NCBI RefSeq assembly: GCF_014207235.1
Contig: NZ_JACHDA010000001.1
Coordinates: forward strand, 620,001-684,000
Direction of reading: 5' to 3'
DNA length: 64,000 nt
From: Sphingopyxis sp. JAI128
GTDB taxonomy: Bacteria > Pseudomonadota > Alphaproteobacteria > Sphingomonadales > Sphingomonadaceae
A program made the position numbers and the translations under genes. The notes under the pieces are model-generated. The model saw only the letters and a program-made list of their open reading frames with translations, had not been told where the DNA came from and ran no database searches. Shown here in pieces: positions 35,311-43,330 of the stretch (position 1 is the first letter of the stretch; every line of letters starts with the position of its first letter).

Positions 35311-36335
35311 CAATAATTCCCTACCGAAAGGCCGTTGCGCTTGAGAAGTGCGTCGGCCCCGGCTTGGCCCAACTCACGAATCCACGCCTGATAAGCACTG
35401 CGCGCGATAGTGTTCGGCGGCGAAGGCGCGCCAGAGGCGGCACTGACTGGTTCCCAATTATTCTGGTCCGCCGGGTCGCCACCCCTGAAACGGTAACCCT
35501 TCTTCACCTCTCCTACTTGCGGAGCGGGGGGGCGATTGCGCTCATACAAAACCCCGTCCTCGCCTTTGACGATCGGTGATTCATAAACGGTGGGGTCGCC
35601 TGGCAGGCCAATGCGGTCTTCGTCGATAATCATGTCGCCGGGTCCGACGTTTCGGAGCTTCGGTTTCAGATCAGCCAGTTTCCCGAACACGGCTTCGTAC
35701 CGCGTTAGTCCATGATCGGAGAGGTCAACCTGTGCGAGTTGGGACGTATCTATTCCCATACTCTGCAACATAGGGAGAGAGGCCTGTAGTTCAGCTGCGC
35801 GCTGGTCTTGAGGGAGCCTTTTCAGGCGATACACGACCCCAAGCCCCGCCTCACCATAGGCCTGCATCTGGTCGAGCTGTTGCTTGTTGGCATTGTAGAC
35901 GCTGGTTTGGAGCTGGAAAGCAGTCTGCGGATCGTACCTGTAAAGATCGCGTAGCGCGTCTTGATTAAGCTGAATGCCGTCAGTGCGAGGATCCAGTCGC
36001 GATGGGTCTACAAGCCCTTGAGGCGCCTGAGCCGTTGCCCGATCATCAGCGAAGGCGGGCGCTCGACCTGCAAACTCGCCCTCCATCCGCGCGGTCTGCG
36101 CTTCCTGTTCCGGCGTCGCAACGAGTGAGCCCCCACCGAACTGAGCGGCAGCGCCAGACATGCCGCCTTGGCCACCCGTTTTCGGGGTGAAAATGCGGCC
36201 CATGATGTCGTCGCGCTGAGCTTGGCGCTCCTCTTCCCGGCGCGCCTTCATAAGCTGCATACGACGGTCCTGCGTTCCCTGATAGATCGAGAGAAGGCCT
36301 GGAACGTCCACTTGCTGAATGCCGTAAGGGTTCAT
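35310..36335 (-). CDS. Internal virion / ejection protein, 341 aa
   Basis: MNPYGIQQVDVPGLLSIYQG..., Gln/Asp/Ala-rich and helical (DRRMQLMKARREEERQAQRD; YNANKQQLDQMQAYGEAG), the composition of P22 gp20/gp16-like ejection proteins. Start overlaps the previous stop (ATGA). Exact counterpart not assigned. Confidence 0.65.
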   Translation of the reverse strand: MNPYGIQQVDVPGLLSIYQGTQDRRMQLMKARREEERQAQRDDIMGRIFTPKTGGQGGMSGAAAQFGGGSLVATPEQEAQTARMEGEFAGRAPAFADDRATAQAPQGLVDPSRLDPRTDGIQLNQDALRDLYRYDPQTAFQLQTSVYNANKQQLDQMQAYGEAGLGVVYRLKRLPQDQRAAELQASLPMLQSMGIDTSQLAQVDLSDHGLTRYEAVFGKLADLKPKLRNVGPGDMIIDEDRIGLPGDPTVYESPIVKGEDGVLYERNRPPAPQVGEVKKGYRFRGGDPADQNNWEPVSAASGAPSPPNTIARSAYQAWIRELGQAGADALLKRNGLSVGNY

Positions 36336-36931
36336 TTGCTGAACATGCCTCCCTGATGGGCAAGATAGGCCGCGAGAACATTGTTGATGCCGCTGTTGAT
36401 CGCGCTTCCCGTGTTCGCGTAGGCCGAAGCGCGAGCGTTTCCTGCGCTGCCAAGGGCGCCAGTGATATTGTTTGCCGCATTCATTCCAGCCTGCGTGGTC
36501 GAATCGGTTGCCGCCTGCCCAACGCCAGCCAATCCGGCGTTGCGGTTCCACCAGTTGCCATATTCGTCAGACGCAAGGCCTTCGCCATAACGCTGGACGG
36601 CCTTCATCGTGGCTCCTGAACCTAGGCGCCCACGGGCTGCCGCCGATCGCTCGGCAGCCTTCACGCCTTCGGACAGCCTGAAATCATAGCCCGGCGTCTT
36701 GGTGAACGCGGTTGTCGCTCCCGCCTTCATTTCGTTCTCAAGGCGAGACAGGGCACTTTGGCCCGCAGCGCGCCAAGGAGCATAGTCCGCGCGCGTCTGG
36801 TCATACTGACGCCGCTGCTCCGCAATCTGCGCATTAGCGGCGTTCTTTTGCGCCTTGCTCGCCTTGTTCCCGGCGATGATGGACGAACCGGCACCGACAA
36901 CAGCGGCGCCCCCGATAGCAACCGCCACCAT
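36332..36931 (-). CDS. Ejection/DNA-transfer protein, 199 aa
   Basis: N-terminal hydrophobic Gly/Ala stretch (VAVAIGGAAVVGAGSSIIAG), a coiled-coil (KAQKNAANAQIAEQRRQYDQ), then the motif FTKTPGYDFRLSEGVKAAER and LASDEYGNWWNRNAGLAGVG, which I recognise as recurring in podovirus ejection (gp7-like) and structural proteins. Start at 36931 by TGATG with the acetyltransferase gene. Confidence 0.72.
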   Translation of the reverse strand: MVAVAIGGAAVVGAGSSIIAGNKASKAQKNAANAQIAEQRRQYDQTRADYAPWRAAGQSALSRLENEMKAGATTAFTKTPGYDFRLSEGVKAAERSAAARGRLGSGATMKAVQRYGEGLASDEYGNWWNRNAGLAGVGQAATDSTTQAGMNAANNITGALGSAGNARASAYANTGSAINSGINNVLAAYLAHQGGMFSK

Positions 36932-37389
36932 CAGCTTTCTCCCATCCAAAGACAGTAAAACCGCTCGACCTCTTCGTAACCGAGCTTTTCAAACAACCAG
37001 CTCGCGTCCTTGTGGCATTTACTGCCGACGAACATGCGCTGGACGCCGCGGCGCTTCGCTTCGCGCTCGACCTCCTTGAACAAAACAAAGCCCCCGCCAT
37101 CCCCGCGATGCTCCGGAAGCACGTAGAATATGTCCATCGTGAGCGTGAGGCACGTCTGATAATGAAGGGCAGGCCCGACAAAGCCGACGAAATAGCCGAC
37201 AATCTCTCCCGCCTTTCGGAGAGTGACCAGCATCATCTCGCCAGCCTCATCCTTGGCGAGGTAGATGCCGTAATCAGGATCGAGTGGCACCTGTTTCTGA
37301 TTCAGCGCCAACTCTTCCCAATGCATCGGGAAAAAGGCTTTCAACCCCTCCAGATTATCGGTCAAGCTCTCGACTTGGGCTGTCAGCAT
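36931..37389 (-). CDS. GNAT-like acetyltransferase within virion genes
   Basis: 152 aa. MDIFYVLPEHRGDGGGFVLF carries the GNAT acetyl-CoA loop (RGxGxG-like, here RGDGGG), and GVQRMFVGSKCHKDASWLFE KLGYEEVERFYC matches the end of the fold. Substrate unknown. It overlaps the 2OG-dioxygenase gene by 7 bp, so the two are coexpressed. Confidence 0.78.
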   Translation of the reverse strand: MLTAQVESLTDNLEGLKAFFPMHWEELALNQKQVPLDPDYGIYLAKDEAGEMMLVTLRKAGEIVGYFVGFVGPALHYQTCLTLTMDIFYVLPEHRGDGGGFVLFKEVEREAKRRGVQRMFVGSKCHKDASWLFEKLGYEEVERFYCLWMGES

Positions 37390-37919
37390 GGCCGCACGTC
37401 CATCACGACAACAATCCGATCATCAGCGGAATTGTTCACGACAGAATGAGGCGCGGCATTGTCGAACCACCACACCTCGCCGGGGCGATAGACCATCGTT
37501 TCGTCTCCGCTGTTGTTCAGCGCTCCCGGCAGACTTTGCAGGGCGATATGATACCGCTTGTAATAGGTGGCAGGGGCGCCCTGATCGATGTGCTCCGGGA
37601 TAGTCGCGCCGGGTGGCAGGCGGGAAATAATAACACGGCCCAAGCGCGTCGCGCTCACGCGGCGCATCACGTCGAGCACCAAGTCCCGGATCGGCAGCAC
37701 GTCCCAAGCACGATATGGAATGACCTCGCAATCATCGACGACTGCGGCAGCGTCTTCCGGGATTTCGTTAAACATCACCCAAATGTCGTCGGCCTCGCGA
37801 TGAGGGCTGGACGGGTGGGTGGTGCGCAGATTATTCTCGTTCCACAGCTCGGGATTGACCGCGAGCGCGTTCACGAGCGGGATAATATCGACCTCGGCAA
37901 TTTTCGCAAAATGGCGCAC
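37383..37919 (-). CDS. 2-oxoglutarate/Fe(II) dioxygenase, aspartyl/asparaginyl hydroxylase-like
   Basis: 178 aa. Iron ligands appear as the HxD of IPEHIDQGAPATYYKRYHIA and the distal His in WWFDNAAPHSVVNN, with Arg in DDRIVVVMDVRP as likely 2-oxoglutarate ligand. The family hydroxylates peptides or small molecules. Located between tail-completion and ejection genes, so a virion or host protein is a plausible target, but this is inference. Confidence 0.8.
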   Translation of the reverse strand: MRHFAKIAEVDIIPLVNALAVNPELWNENNLRTTHPSSPHREADDIWVMFNEIPEDAAAVVDDCEVIPYRAWDVLPIRDLVLDVMRRVSATRLGRVIISRLPPGATIPEHIDQGAPATYYKRYHIALQSLPGALNNSGDETMVYRPGEVWWFDNAAPHSVVNNSADDRIVVVMDVRPC

Positions 37920-38059
37920 GGCTGACTGACTTGCTATGGGGAGCGTCTGTCTAACCGCTACGGCGTGCTCTGGCCGCGCGTGGTTCTTCTAGCAAATCAG
38001 GGGGCGTTGTGCTACCCAAAATTTGGCTGGCCCGGGGTGTGCACGACCCTAACCGGATA

Positions 38060-38087
38060 TTGGCTGAGAGCTACAGCCCCTTAGTAT
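38060..38087 (+). promoter_or_regulatory. Candidate promoter for the plus-strand 65-aa gene
   Basis: TTGGCT (38060-38065) and TAGTAT (38082-38087) with a 16-bp spacer, 88 bp before the start codon. It would let the gene be expressed independently of the opposing structural operon. Confidence 0.4.
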
Positions 38088-38174
38088 GGAAGCGGCTCGC
38101 GACCCGCCAGAATGGGATTGTCATGCAGCAAGTCTCACGTCCGGGCGCCAGTCACAGTAAGGCAGGGAGCAGAC

Positions 38175-38372
38175 ATGGGCCCTTCGGGCAAAGAATGTTT
38201 TTCCAGCGATCCGGCTGAGCGCTTGTTGCATACCGCGCTTGCACGCGGGAGCGGCGTTTTCGTGGTATCGCAAGACGGAAGCAGCAAGCTGTTTTACGAG
38301 CTTCCGGCGGACTTTCTGTTGCGAGAATATGACGTAGTAATGGAAGTTTGCGAGCCTAAGGCGTCGAGCTAA
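38175..38372 (+). CDS. Plus-strand moron-like protein, 65 aa
   Basis: MGPSGKECFSSDPAERLLHT... with GGGAG six bases ahead. Soluble, mixed alpha/beta, ending EVCEPKASS. It lies opposite to the flanking structural genes and overlaps the end of the 171-aa gene by 17 bp. Opposite strand, own promoter and a good ribosome-binding site are typical of morons. No family recognised. Confidence 0.5.
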   Translation: MGPSGKECFSSDPAERLLHTALARGSGVFVVSQDGSSKLFYELPADFLLREYDVVMEVCEPKASS

Positions 38373-38871
38373 GCAAGATATACATCGTTCCGCTCGCCGT
38401 CTCTATCGGGATCGAATGCGTGACCGTGGCAGTGGAGGCCGCCGGGGTTTCCGTGCTCTCGAATACGTCCGCGCGCACCAAGGGGGCCGCCATCGTCGGC
38501 CCTATACTCACCCCGTTGATGAAGGCCCGGAATGCCAGTTGGCCGCCCTCGCGCGTCAGCACTCGGTTATCCGCGTCGGCCGTGATGTCCGCGACATTGC
38601 CCGTCGAGCCGAAGGCGCGGCCAATAACCGAAACGCCTGCGCTTTGACGGATCATCGTATTGGTTACGCCATTGTCGGCAATGCGGATCGAGATGCCGCC
38701 GGCAACCGGCCCGCCACCCGCCAGACCGGAACCCGGCGCCGTCGCGACGCTGCCTTCCGTCGCCTGATTGGCCGTCTGGTTGAGACTATTGAAAAATTTC
38801 CACCACTCTCTCGACACCGTAAGGCCGGTGACAATCGGCGTGTTAGGCGGGTTGATAGAGTTGACTGCCAC
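38356..38871 (-). CDS. Phage tail/head-completion protein, 171 aa
   Basis: MAVNSINPPNTPIVTGLTVS REWWKFFNSLNQ at the start, then SGLAGGGPVAGGISIRIADN GVTN, a pattern of fibre-like beta repeats. Follows the gp10-like gene and likely a tail needle/fibre-associated protein; not assigned further. Confidence 0.6.
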   Translation of the reverse strand: MAVNSINPPNTPIVTGLTVSREWWKFFNSLNQTANQATEGSVATAPGSGLAGGGPVAGGISIRIADNGVTNTMIRQSAGVSVIGRAFGSTGNVADITADADNRVLTREGGQLAFRAFINGVSIGPTMAAPLVRADVFESTETPAASTATVTHSIPIETASGTMYILLSSTP

Positions 38872-40223
38872 TATCGAATATCCGCCCAGTGCGTAATTAT
38901 GAAACGCTGCGCCTTGGCAGGCATTTTCAGGCGCAATTGCAATTGGTAAAACTGCACGCCCAACCGCCAGATTGCGCGCGTGAGATACTCACCCACCTTG
39001 CCCATCGCCCTCGTCAATTCAGGCGACCAGGTGTTGCCCCCGTCCCGGCTGTATTGCAGAATCATTTGCGGATCGGCTTCGACTGAATTGCCTACGCCCG
39101 CCTGTAGCTGGCACTCATATGAATAGAGCGTCTGCTTCGCTCTTTGTGACTGAACGCTCGGCAGCAAGATTTCCATCGGAATCTCGTCGCCGTCCTCTGT
39201 GTTCACCGACAGGCTCGGCACATAGAGCTTGCCCGTATAGGCATCTGCCATGATCGTACGGCCATAGCAGGACGTCGCGAACCCAACCCGGTAATTCGCC
39301 CTGCCAAGCGAGCGGCGATCATGCCACGCGCCAGTCGCCATGTCGTAGGCGAATGTCCCGATATTGGTGTTAAGAACGTAGAATTTATGCCCATGAAGCG
39401 TGTAGGTAAAGGCGCGGAACCATGACGCTCCCGCGATATCTCCCTCTATCGCATGGGTGGAAATGCGAACGGGCTCATAACCGCTAAGCCGGTAGACGAC
39501 TAAATCGTCCCCGACAAAATGAACGCTGTTGTCGATCTTGACGAGGCTGTTCCGGTCGCGCAGCCCGCGCTCGATAAAGGCGTTGCCCTGCCGCTCGAAC
39601 GGGAAGTCGGCATCTCCGCTATTGTACCATATTTCGACGGTCTGCGCGCCGTAGAACTGCAATTCCCGGTGATCGTTGATAACCCCGACATTGTTGTCCG
39701 GGTTGCCTTCCACGGTCGCCACGTCGAGCGGGTCATAGGTCAGCCCGTCATTCAATCCCGAAATGATGAACTGGTCGCTATCGGCCACCAGCCAGACGAA
39801 ATAGCCGTCTATATAGGTTACCCCGGACACCGGCCCGAGATTGACGATGTTGCTGTAAATCGTGCCGCTGTCGAGCACATAGCCTTCCGTGTCGGCCTGA
39901 ATGGCGAGCTGCGATCCATTGTCCGCCATCTGCACCGGAAGGGAACCGGGAATGGAACCGATAGGCGTCTCCGTGCCGTCCGACGCCACGCTGTAGAGCG
40001 TCGTGCCGTTCACGACATAGAGCACCCCGCCCATGACGTGCTCGCCGCGATTGCCGAGCGTGCCTATGCTCGAAAACTCCGCCAGCCCCGGAATGGCCAT
40101 GACCGCGAACAAGTCGGCCTTATCGCCCTCCGCCAGCTCGGCGAAACAGTTGACGAGGCGCGCGCCAGACCACGCCCGCGAACGCCCCTGTGACGACTGG
40201 ATGCCAGAGGCAATCTTGCGCAT
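38871..40223 (-). CDS. P22 gp10-like tail accessory (packaged DNA stabilisation) protein
   Basis: 450 aa, beta-rich throughout with repeated YVVNGTTLYSV, GVTYIDGYFVWLVADSDQF, ELQFYGAQTVEIWYNSGDA and RNSLVKIDNSVHFVGDDLVV segments, the propeller-like pattern of P22 gp10 homologues. It closes the portal together with the gp4-like protein encoded just upstream. Family call from recognition of the fold pattern and gene order. Confidence 0.82.
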   Translation of the reverse strand: MRKIASGIQSSQGRSRAWSGARLVNCFAELAEGDKADLFAVMAIPGLAEFSSIGTLGNRGEHVMGGVLYVVNGTTLYSVASDGTETPIGSIPGSLPVQMADNGSQLAIQADTEGYVLDSGTIYSNIVNLGPVSGVTYIDGYFVWLVADSDQFIISGLNDGLTYDPLDVATVEGNPDNNVGVINDHRELQFYGAQTVEIWYNSGDADFPFERQGNAFIERGLRDRNSLVKIDNSVHFVGDDLVVYRLSGYEPVRISTHAIEGDIAGASWFRAFTYTLHGHKFYVLNTNIGTFAYDMATGAWHDRRSLGRANYRVGFATSCYGRTIMADAYTGKLYVPSLSVNTEDGDEIPMEILLPSVQSQRAKQTLYSYECQLQAGVGNSVEADPQMILQYSRDGGNTWSPELTRAMGKVGEYLTRAIWRLGVQFYQLQLRLKMPAKAQRFIITHWADIR

Positions 40224-40925
40224 TTAAGCCCTCGGACCCCAGCGCGTTTCCGGCTGGAGATAGATGGATGCCGGCTCGTTGTCCCATTGGATTAACGAAT
40301 TATAGGTTTCGCTGGCCTGTCCGATGACAAGTTGCGCCATCATGGGATCGTTGACGGGATATTGCGTCATGAGGCGCTTCGCGAGATTCCACGTTACCGG
40401 CTCGATCCACTGCTGCGGAAAGTCCAATGTGTTGTTGCTCGCGTCCATCACGTCGAGGAAGCGGATAAAGGTATAGTGAATGCTGTATTGTGAAGCGGCC
40501 TGCGTCGAGGGGCACGGCCAAAGATACAGCGTGCCTTCGTCGACCTTCGGATCGAAATAGAAATTGACCGGGATCGACGGCGAAACCAGCTTGTTCGGCT
40601 GGTCGAAATATTCCTGCCTGCTGAACATGTTCATCGGCGTGTCGATGCCGTTCAGGCGATATCTGCAAGACGTGACGCGAAGGGCGCGCGGGCTTACGAC
40701 ATATTCCGCCTGCCCGCCGACGAGGTTGAAACTCCCCTCCTCCAGCGTCCACAAATGGGGATTTGCGCTCCACGTCTGAACCAGCCAGTTGAGAGCGCGC
40801 AACCCGTCCGCATACATGCGCGGGGTGAGCGCCTCGCCCTCTTGTGCCACCCCGAGCACGTTAAACGCCCCCGTGATGATTTCGAGCGCGACTGGTTCAT
40901 ATGTGATCGCACCGGAAGTGGTCAT
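40224..40925 (-). CDS. P22 gp4-like tail accessory factor
   Basis: 233 aa. IITGAFNVLGVAQEGEALTP, ALRALNWLVQTWSANPHLWT and FPQQWIEPVTWNLAKRLMTQ YPV are the conserved helices of gp4-type head-completion proteins, which bind the portal and recruit gp10. Start overlaps the previous stop (ATGA). Confidence 0.85.
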   Translation of the reverse strand: MTTSGAITYEPVALEIITGAFNVLGVAQEGEALTPRMYADGLRALNWLVQTWSANPHLWTLEEGSFNLVGGQAEYVVSPRALRVTSCRYRLNGIDTPMNMFSRQEYFDQPNKLVSPSIPVNFYFDPKVDEGTLYLWPCPSTQAASQYSIHYTFIRFLDVMDASNNTLDFPQQWIEPVTWNLAKRLMTQYPVNDPMMAQLVIGQASETYNSLIQWDNEPASIYLQPETRWGPRA

Positions 40926-41248
40926 AGCGACTCGCCCGGATTGACGCCCTCGGTCAACAGAACGTCGCCAGTCTCGGACGTCATAATCGCCCCGTTCTCC
41001 CACGCGATATTGATCGCTACGAAACTGTCCGGCGATTCAGGGCGCGCATAGGGCAACGCCTGAACGTCCCTCACCCCCCGCACAAAGTCCTGCGGGTTGC
41101 GCTTGTCCACGAAGCGCCGATCCACCATTTCCCCGTCCCATTGCCGAACGAGATTGGAGAGGGGAACCTTGAACCCGCTGGCGGGATCTATGGCCTGCGG
41201 AACCGGTCTGCCGGTCGGCGTGCCGAGCCTGTCCTTTCCCCTCCGCAT
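40922..41248 (-). CDS. Conserved podovirus structural-region protein, 108 aa
   Basis: MRRGKDRLGTPTGRPVPQAI DPASGFKVPLSNLVRQWDGE M is a recurring pattern next to gp4-like genes; role unknown, probably virion assembly. Soluble, no membrane segment. Confidence 0.65.
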   Translation of the reverse strand: MRRGKDRLGTPTGRPVPQAIDPASGFKVPLSNLVRQWDGEMVDRRFVDKRNPQDFVRGVRDVQALPYARPESPDSFVAINIAWENGAIMTSETGDVLLTEGVNPGESL

Positions 41249-41258
41249 GCTCCGCTCC

Positions 41259-41663
41259 TTACTGAATGATGTAGCTGTAATTGCCGTAGAAAATGATTAG
41301 GGTATCCACCCCCGACATGAATCTGAAAGACCCGCGATCCGTGACGGAATTTGCTGCGAACAAGCCCGCCTGCTGTGTGACGGGATTGGCGGTCTGCCCC
41401 ACCCCAGCCATTCGCGTGGTTCCGCTGAAATCGGTCGCGAACGGAACGGTAAAGTCGAAACTGGTTTCAGCGCTTGCCACAGTGGCGCGCACGCGAAATG
41501 CCCATATAACCGTGACGAAATTTCCGTATTTGAAATAGGTGGCCGAAAATATCTCGGTCTCCGCGACATTCAGCAGATTTGACAAAACAGGCGAATAGGT
41601 GCCGATTTGCGTGCCCTGAACGTCGTCATAATTGACCGAACCAGGGGGATTATAGAGAGGCAT
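41259..41663 (-). CDS. Virion beta-protein, 134 aa
   Basis: Starts MPLYNPPGSVNYDD, resembling the start of the following glycine-rich protein (MALYNPLPT). Beta-rich body (NFVTVIWAFRVRATVASAET) ends TLIIFYGNYSYIIQ. Likely a capsid decoration or tail protein; no family assigned. Confidence 0.6.
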   Translation of the reverse strand: MPLYNPPGSVNYDDVQGTQIGTYSPVLSNLLNVAETEIFSATYFKYGNFVTVIWAFRVRATVASAETSFDFTVPFATDFSGTTRMAGVGQTANPVTQQAGLFAANSVTDRGSFRFMSGVDTLIIFYGNYSYIIQ

Positions 41664-41664
41664 G

Positions 41665-42426
41665 TCAGGCGATCCACGAGAGGACGACCTTGCCGGGTCC
41701 GCCAGCCGAACCCTCGGCATTCTGGCCGCCCCCGCCCCCGCCTGCTCCGATGCCGCCGACCGTGCCGGTTGCCGTCTCATCCCCGCCTTCGCCGCCGTCC
41801 GCCATCATCGAACCGCCACCGGCACCCCCGCCGATCCCGGTTCCGCCCTGCGGATAGGGAGTACCGAAATAGCTTCTGCTACCACCGCCGACAGTACCGC
41901 TTGTTCCCGCGCCCGAACCCCCCGGCGCCCCATCCACATAGAAGGGGGCCGCGTTGCCAGCAAAAGCAGGCGAAGGCGCTCCGTTGCCGGAACCACCCGT
42001 CGCCCCGTTCGCACCCGCATAAGGAAACAGACCCGCGCCCGATGCGCTCCCGCCGTTTCCGCCGTTGGTCGCTGCGCCAGCCGCACCGCCATTGCCGGGA
42101 GGGGGAACAGGACATTCGATATTGCCGCCAGTGACGCGAGAGACGCCGCCCTGACCGCCGTTCGCACCAATGGTCCCCGCCGCCCCGGCTGCAGCGACAG
42201 TAACCGTCAACGTCGCCCCCGGCGTGACAGGAAGCGGGAACATGACGATGGAACCGGAAGCGCCACCACCGCCACCGCCGCCGCCCGTCGCATGGCCACC
42301 ACCACCGCCACCGCCACCGCTGGTCATCGTCACAGAGACGAGATTGACCCCGGCGGGAACGGTGAAGGTGCCGCTTGCGTCGAACGCCTGCTGGCGAAGC
42401 GTCGGGAGAGGGTTATACAGCGCCAT
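41665..42426 (-). CDS. Glycine-rich virion protein, 253 aa
   Basis: A short conserved start (MALYNPLPTLRQQAFDASGT FTVPAG) and beta strand are followed by long Gly runs (SGGGGGGGGH, GGGGGGGGASG, GAGGGGGGQN) and a final strand GGPGKVVLSWIA. The design matches polyglycine-sandwich tail adhesins and glycine-rich decoration proteins. Probably surface exposed. Confidence 0.7.
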   Translation of the reverse strand: MALYNPLPTLRQQAFDASGTFTVPAGVNLVSVTMTSGGGGGGGGHATGGGGGGGGASGSIVMFPLPVTPGATLTVTVAAAGAAGTIGANGGQGGVSRVTGGNIECPVPPPGNGGAAGAATNGGNGGSASGAGLFPYAGANGATGGSGNGAPSPAFAGNAAPFYVDGAPGGSGAGTSGTVGGGSRSYFGTPYPQGGTGIGGGAGGGSMMADGGEGGDETATGTVGGIGAGGGGGGQNAEGSAGGPGKVVLSWIA

Positions 42427-42908
42427 CAACCGAACTCGGTCACAAGCGCGGCGCCAGACCCGTCCGCGTCCCAAATGCCCACGATGTCGCCGGTATAGCC
42501 GAACGGAACCTCGTAATAGCCATCGCTCTGGATCGCGACCGTGAAGTTGGTTGCCGAAGCAGTGCCGGTGGAAAGAAGCAGCCGCAGCGTGTTCGCGTCG
42601 GTGTTCGTGATCGTCGCGCCAAGCCTGTTCGGATTGGCCGACAAGATGCCCACCGATGCCGTACCGCTCGGAACGCTGGAAACCGTGCCGGTATCGGGTC
42701 GCCCCATGACGACAGGAATAGGCGTCCCGGATGGATCGCCCTGCACGGTAAGAACACCACCGGCAGGTGTCCCGGCGGTTCCTTCGCCTTCAACGGTAGA
42801 CGTGCCGGTCGAACCGGACACCTCCACCCGCTGGACCCACGCTACGTGGCCGTCGTCGTTGACCGGTGAGGCGCTGCGCCAGTCGTTCGGACCCATTCTA
42901 TTCGCCAT
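42426..42908 (-). CDS. Virion protein with phage beta-domain, 160 aa
   Basis: MANRMGPNDWRSASPVNDDG, then a domain ASVGILSANPNRLGATITNT with VAIQSDGYYEVPFGYTGDIV, a common add-on domain of phage capsid and tail proteins. Start by TGATG-type packing with the 50-aa gene. Exact role unknown. Confidence 0.62.
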   Translation of the reverse strand: MANRMGPNDWRSASPVNDDGHVAWVQRVEVSGSTGTSTVEGEGTAGTPAGGVLTVQGDPSGTPIPVVMGRPDTGTVSSVPSGTASVGILSANPNRLGATITNTDANTLRLLLSTGTASATNFTVAIQSDGYYEVPFGYTGDIVGIWDADGSGAALVTEFG

Positions 42909-43050
42909 CAATCGGCTCCCATGAATTGCGCTTGATCGCGGCCTTGAGCTTGCTGTCGTTACGGGCCTCACTAAGCGGGACTTCCTTCACCACGCCGTTA
43001 GCCGACGTGATGACATACATTCCGTGCCGAACGCGGCCCTCGATCCTCAT
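42898..43050 (-). CDS. 50-aa small phage protein
   Basis: MRIEGRVRHGMYVITSANGV, ending RNSWEPIDGE. Start overlaps the preceding stop as TGATG and its end overlaps the next start by 11 bp. Beta then helical, soluble. No family recognised. Confidence 0.58.
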   Translation of the reverse strand: MRIEGRVRHGMYVITSANGVVKEVPLSEARNDSKLKAAIKRNSWEPIDGE

Positions 43051-43247
43051 CAGGGGGACGGAGCCATCAAACCGGCGGCGACCAGCGCTGCCGAAATATC
43101 AGCGGGCGTCTCGGAATATGCGGCGGGGGTTTCGACCGCCGCGATTACGGGGGCGAGCGTCGTAATGGCTGCCGTGTCCACAGGGACGCCATTGTCTTCG
43201 AAGCCGTTCACCGAATTGACGGGGCCTGAAAAAGTCGTCTTTGCCAT
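43050..43247 (-). CDS. Head fibre-like small protein, 65 aa
   Basis: MAKTTFSGPVNSVNGFEDNG is a recurrent N-terminus of small proteins encoded next to capsid genes in many phages. Followed by an Ala/Pro/Thr-rich body. Probably a capsid-associated protein. Confidence 0.62.
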   Translation of the reverse strand: MAKTTFSGPVNSVNGFEDNGVPVDTAAITTLAPVIAAVETPAAYSETPADISAALVAAGLMAPSP

Positions 43248-43292
43248 GATAAATCTCCGGGCGTTATTTCACCGTTACCGGTGGGAGAAAGC

Positions 43293-43322
43293 GGCGGGAG
43301 GGAAAGGGGATACCCTCCCGCC
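43293..43322 (-). terminator. Strong hairpin just after the major capsid gene
   Basis: Perfect 10-bp arms GGCGGGAGGG and CCCTCCCGCC around a 10-nt loop, placed 8 bp after the capsid stop. The downstream tract is GCTTTCT, not a full U-run, so it may act as an attenuator or mRNA-stabilising end rather than a full stop. Confidence 0.6.
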
Positions 43323-43330
43323 TTGGGGAA

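Noticed and set aside
41665..42426. Glycine-run DNA as a possible CRISPR or tandem repeat array
   Set aside because: The repeats are irregular GGC/GGT codons within one open virion gene; there are no constant repeat units and spacers. No CRISPR array was seen anywhere in the window.
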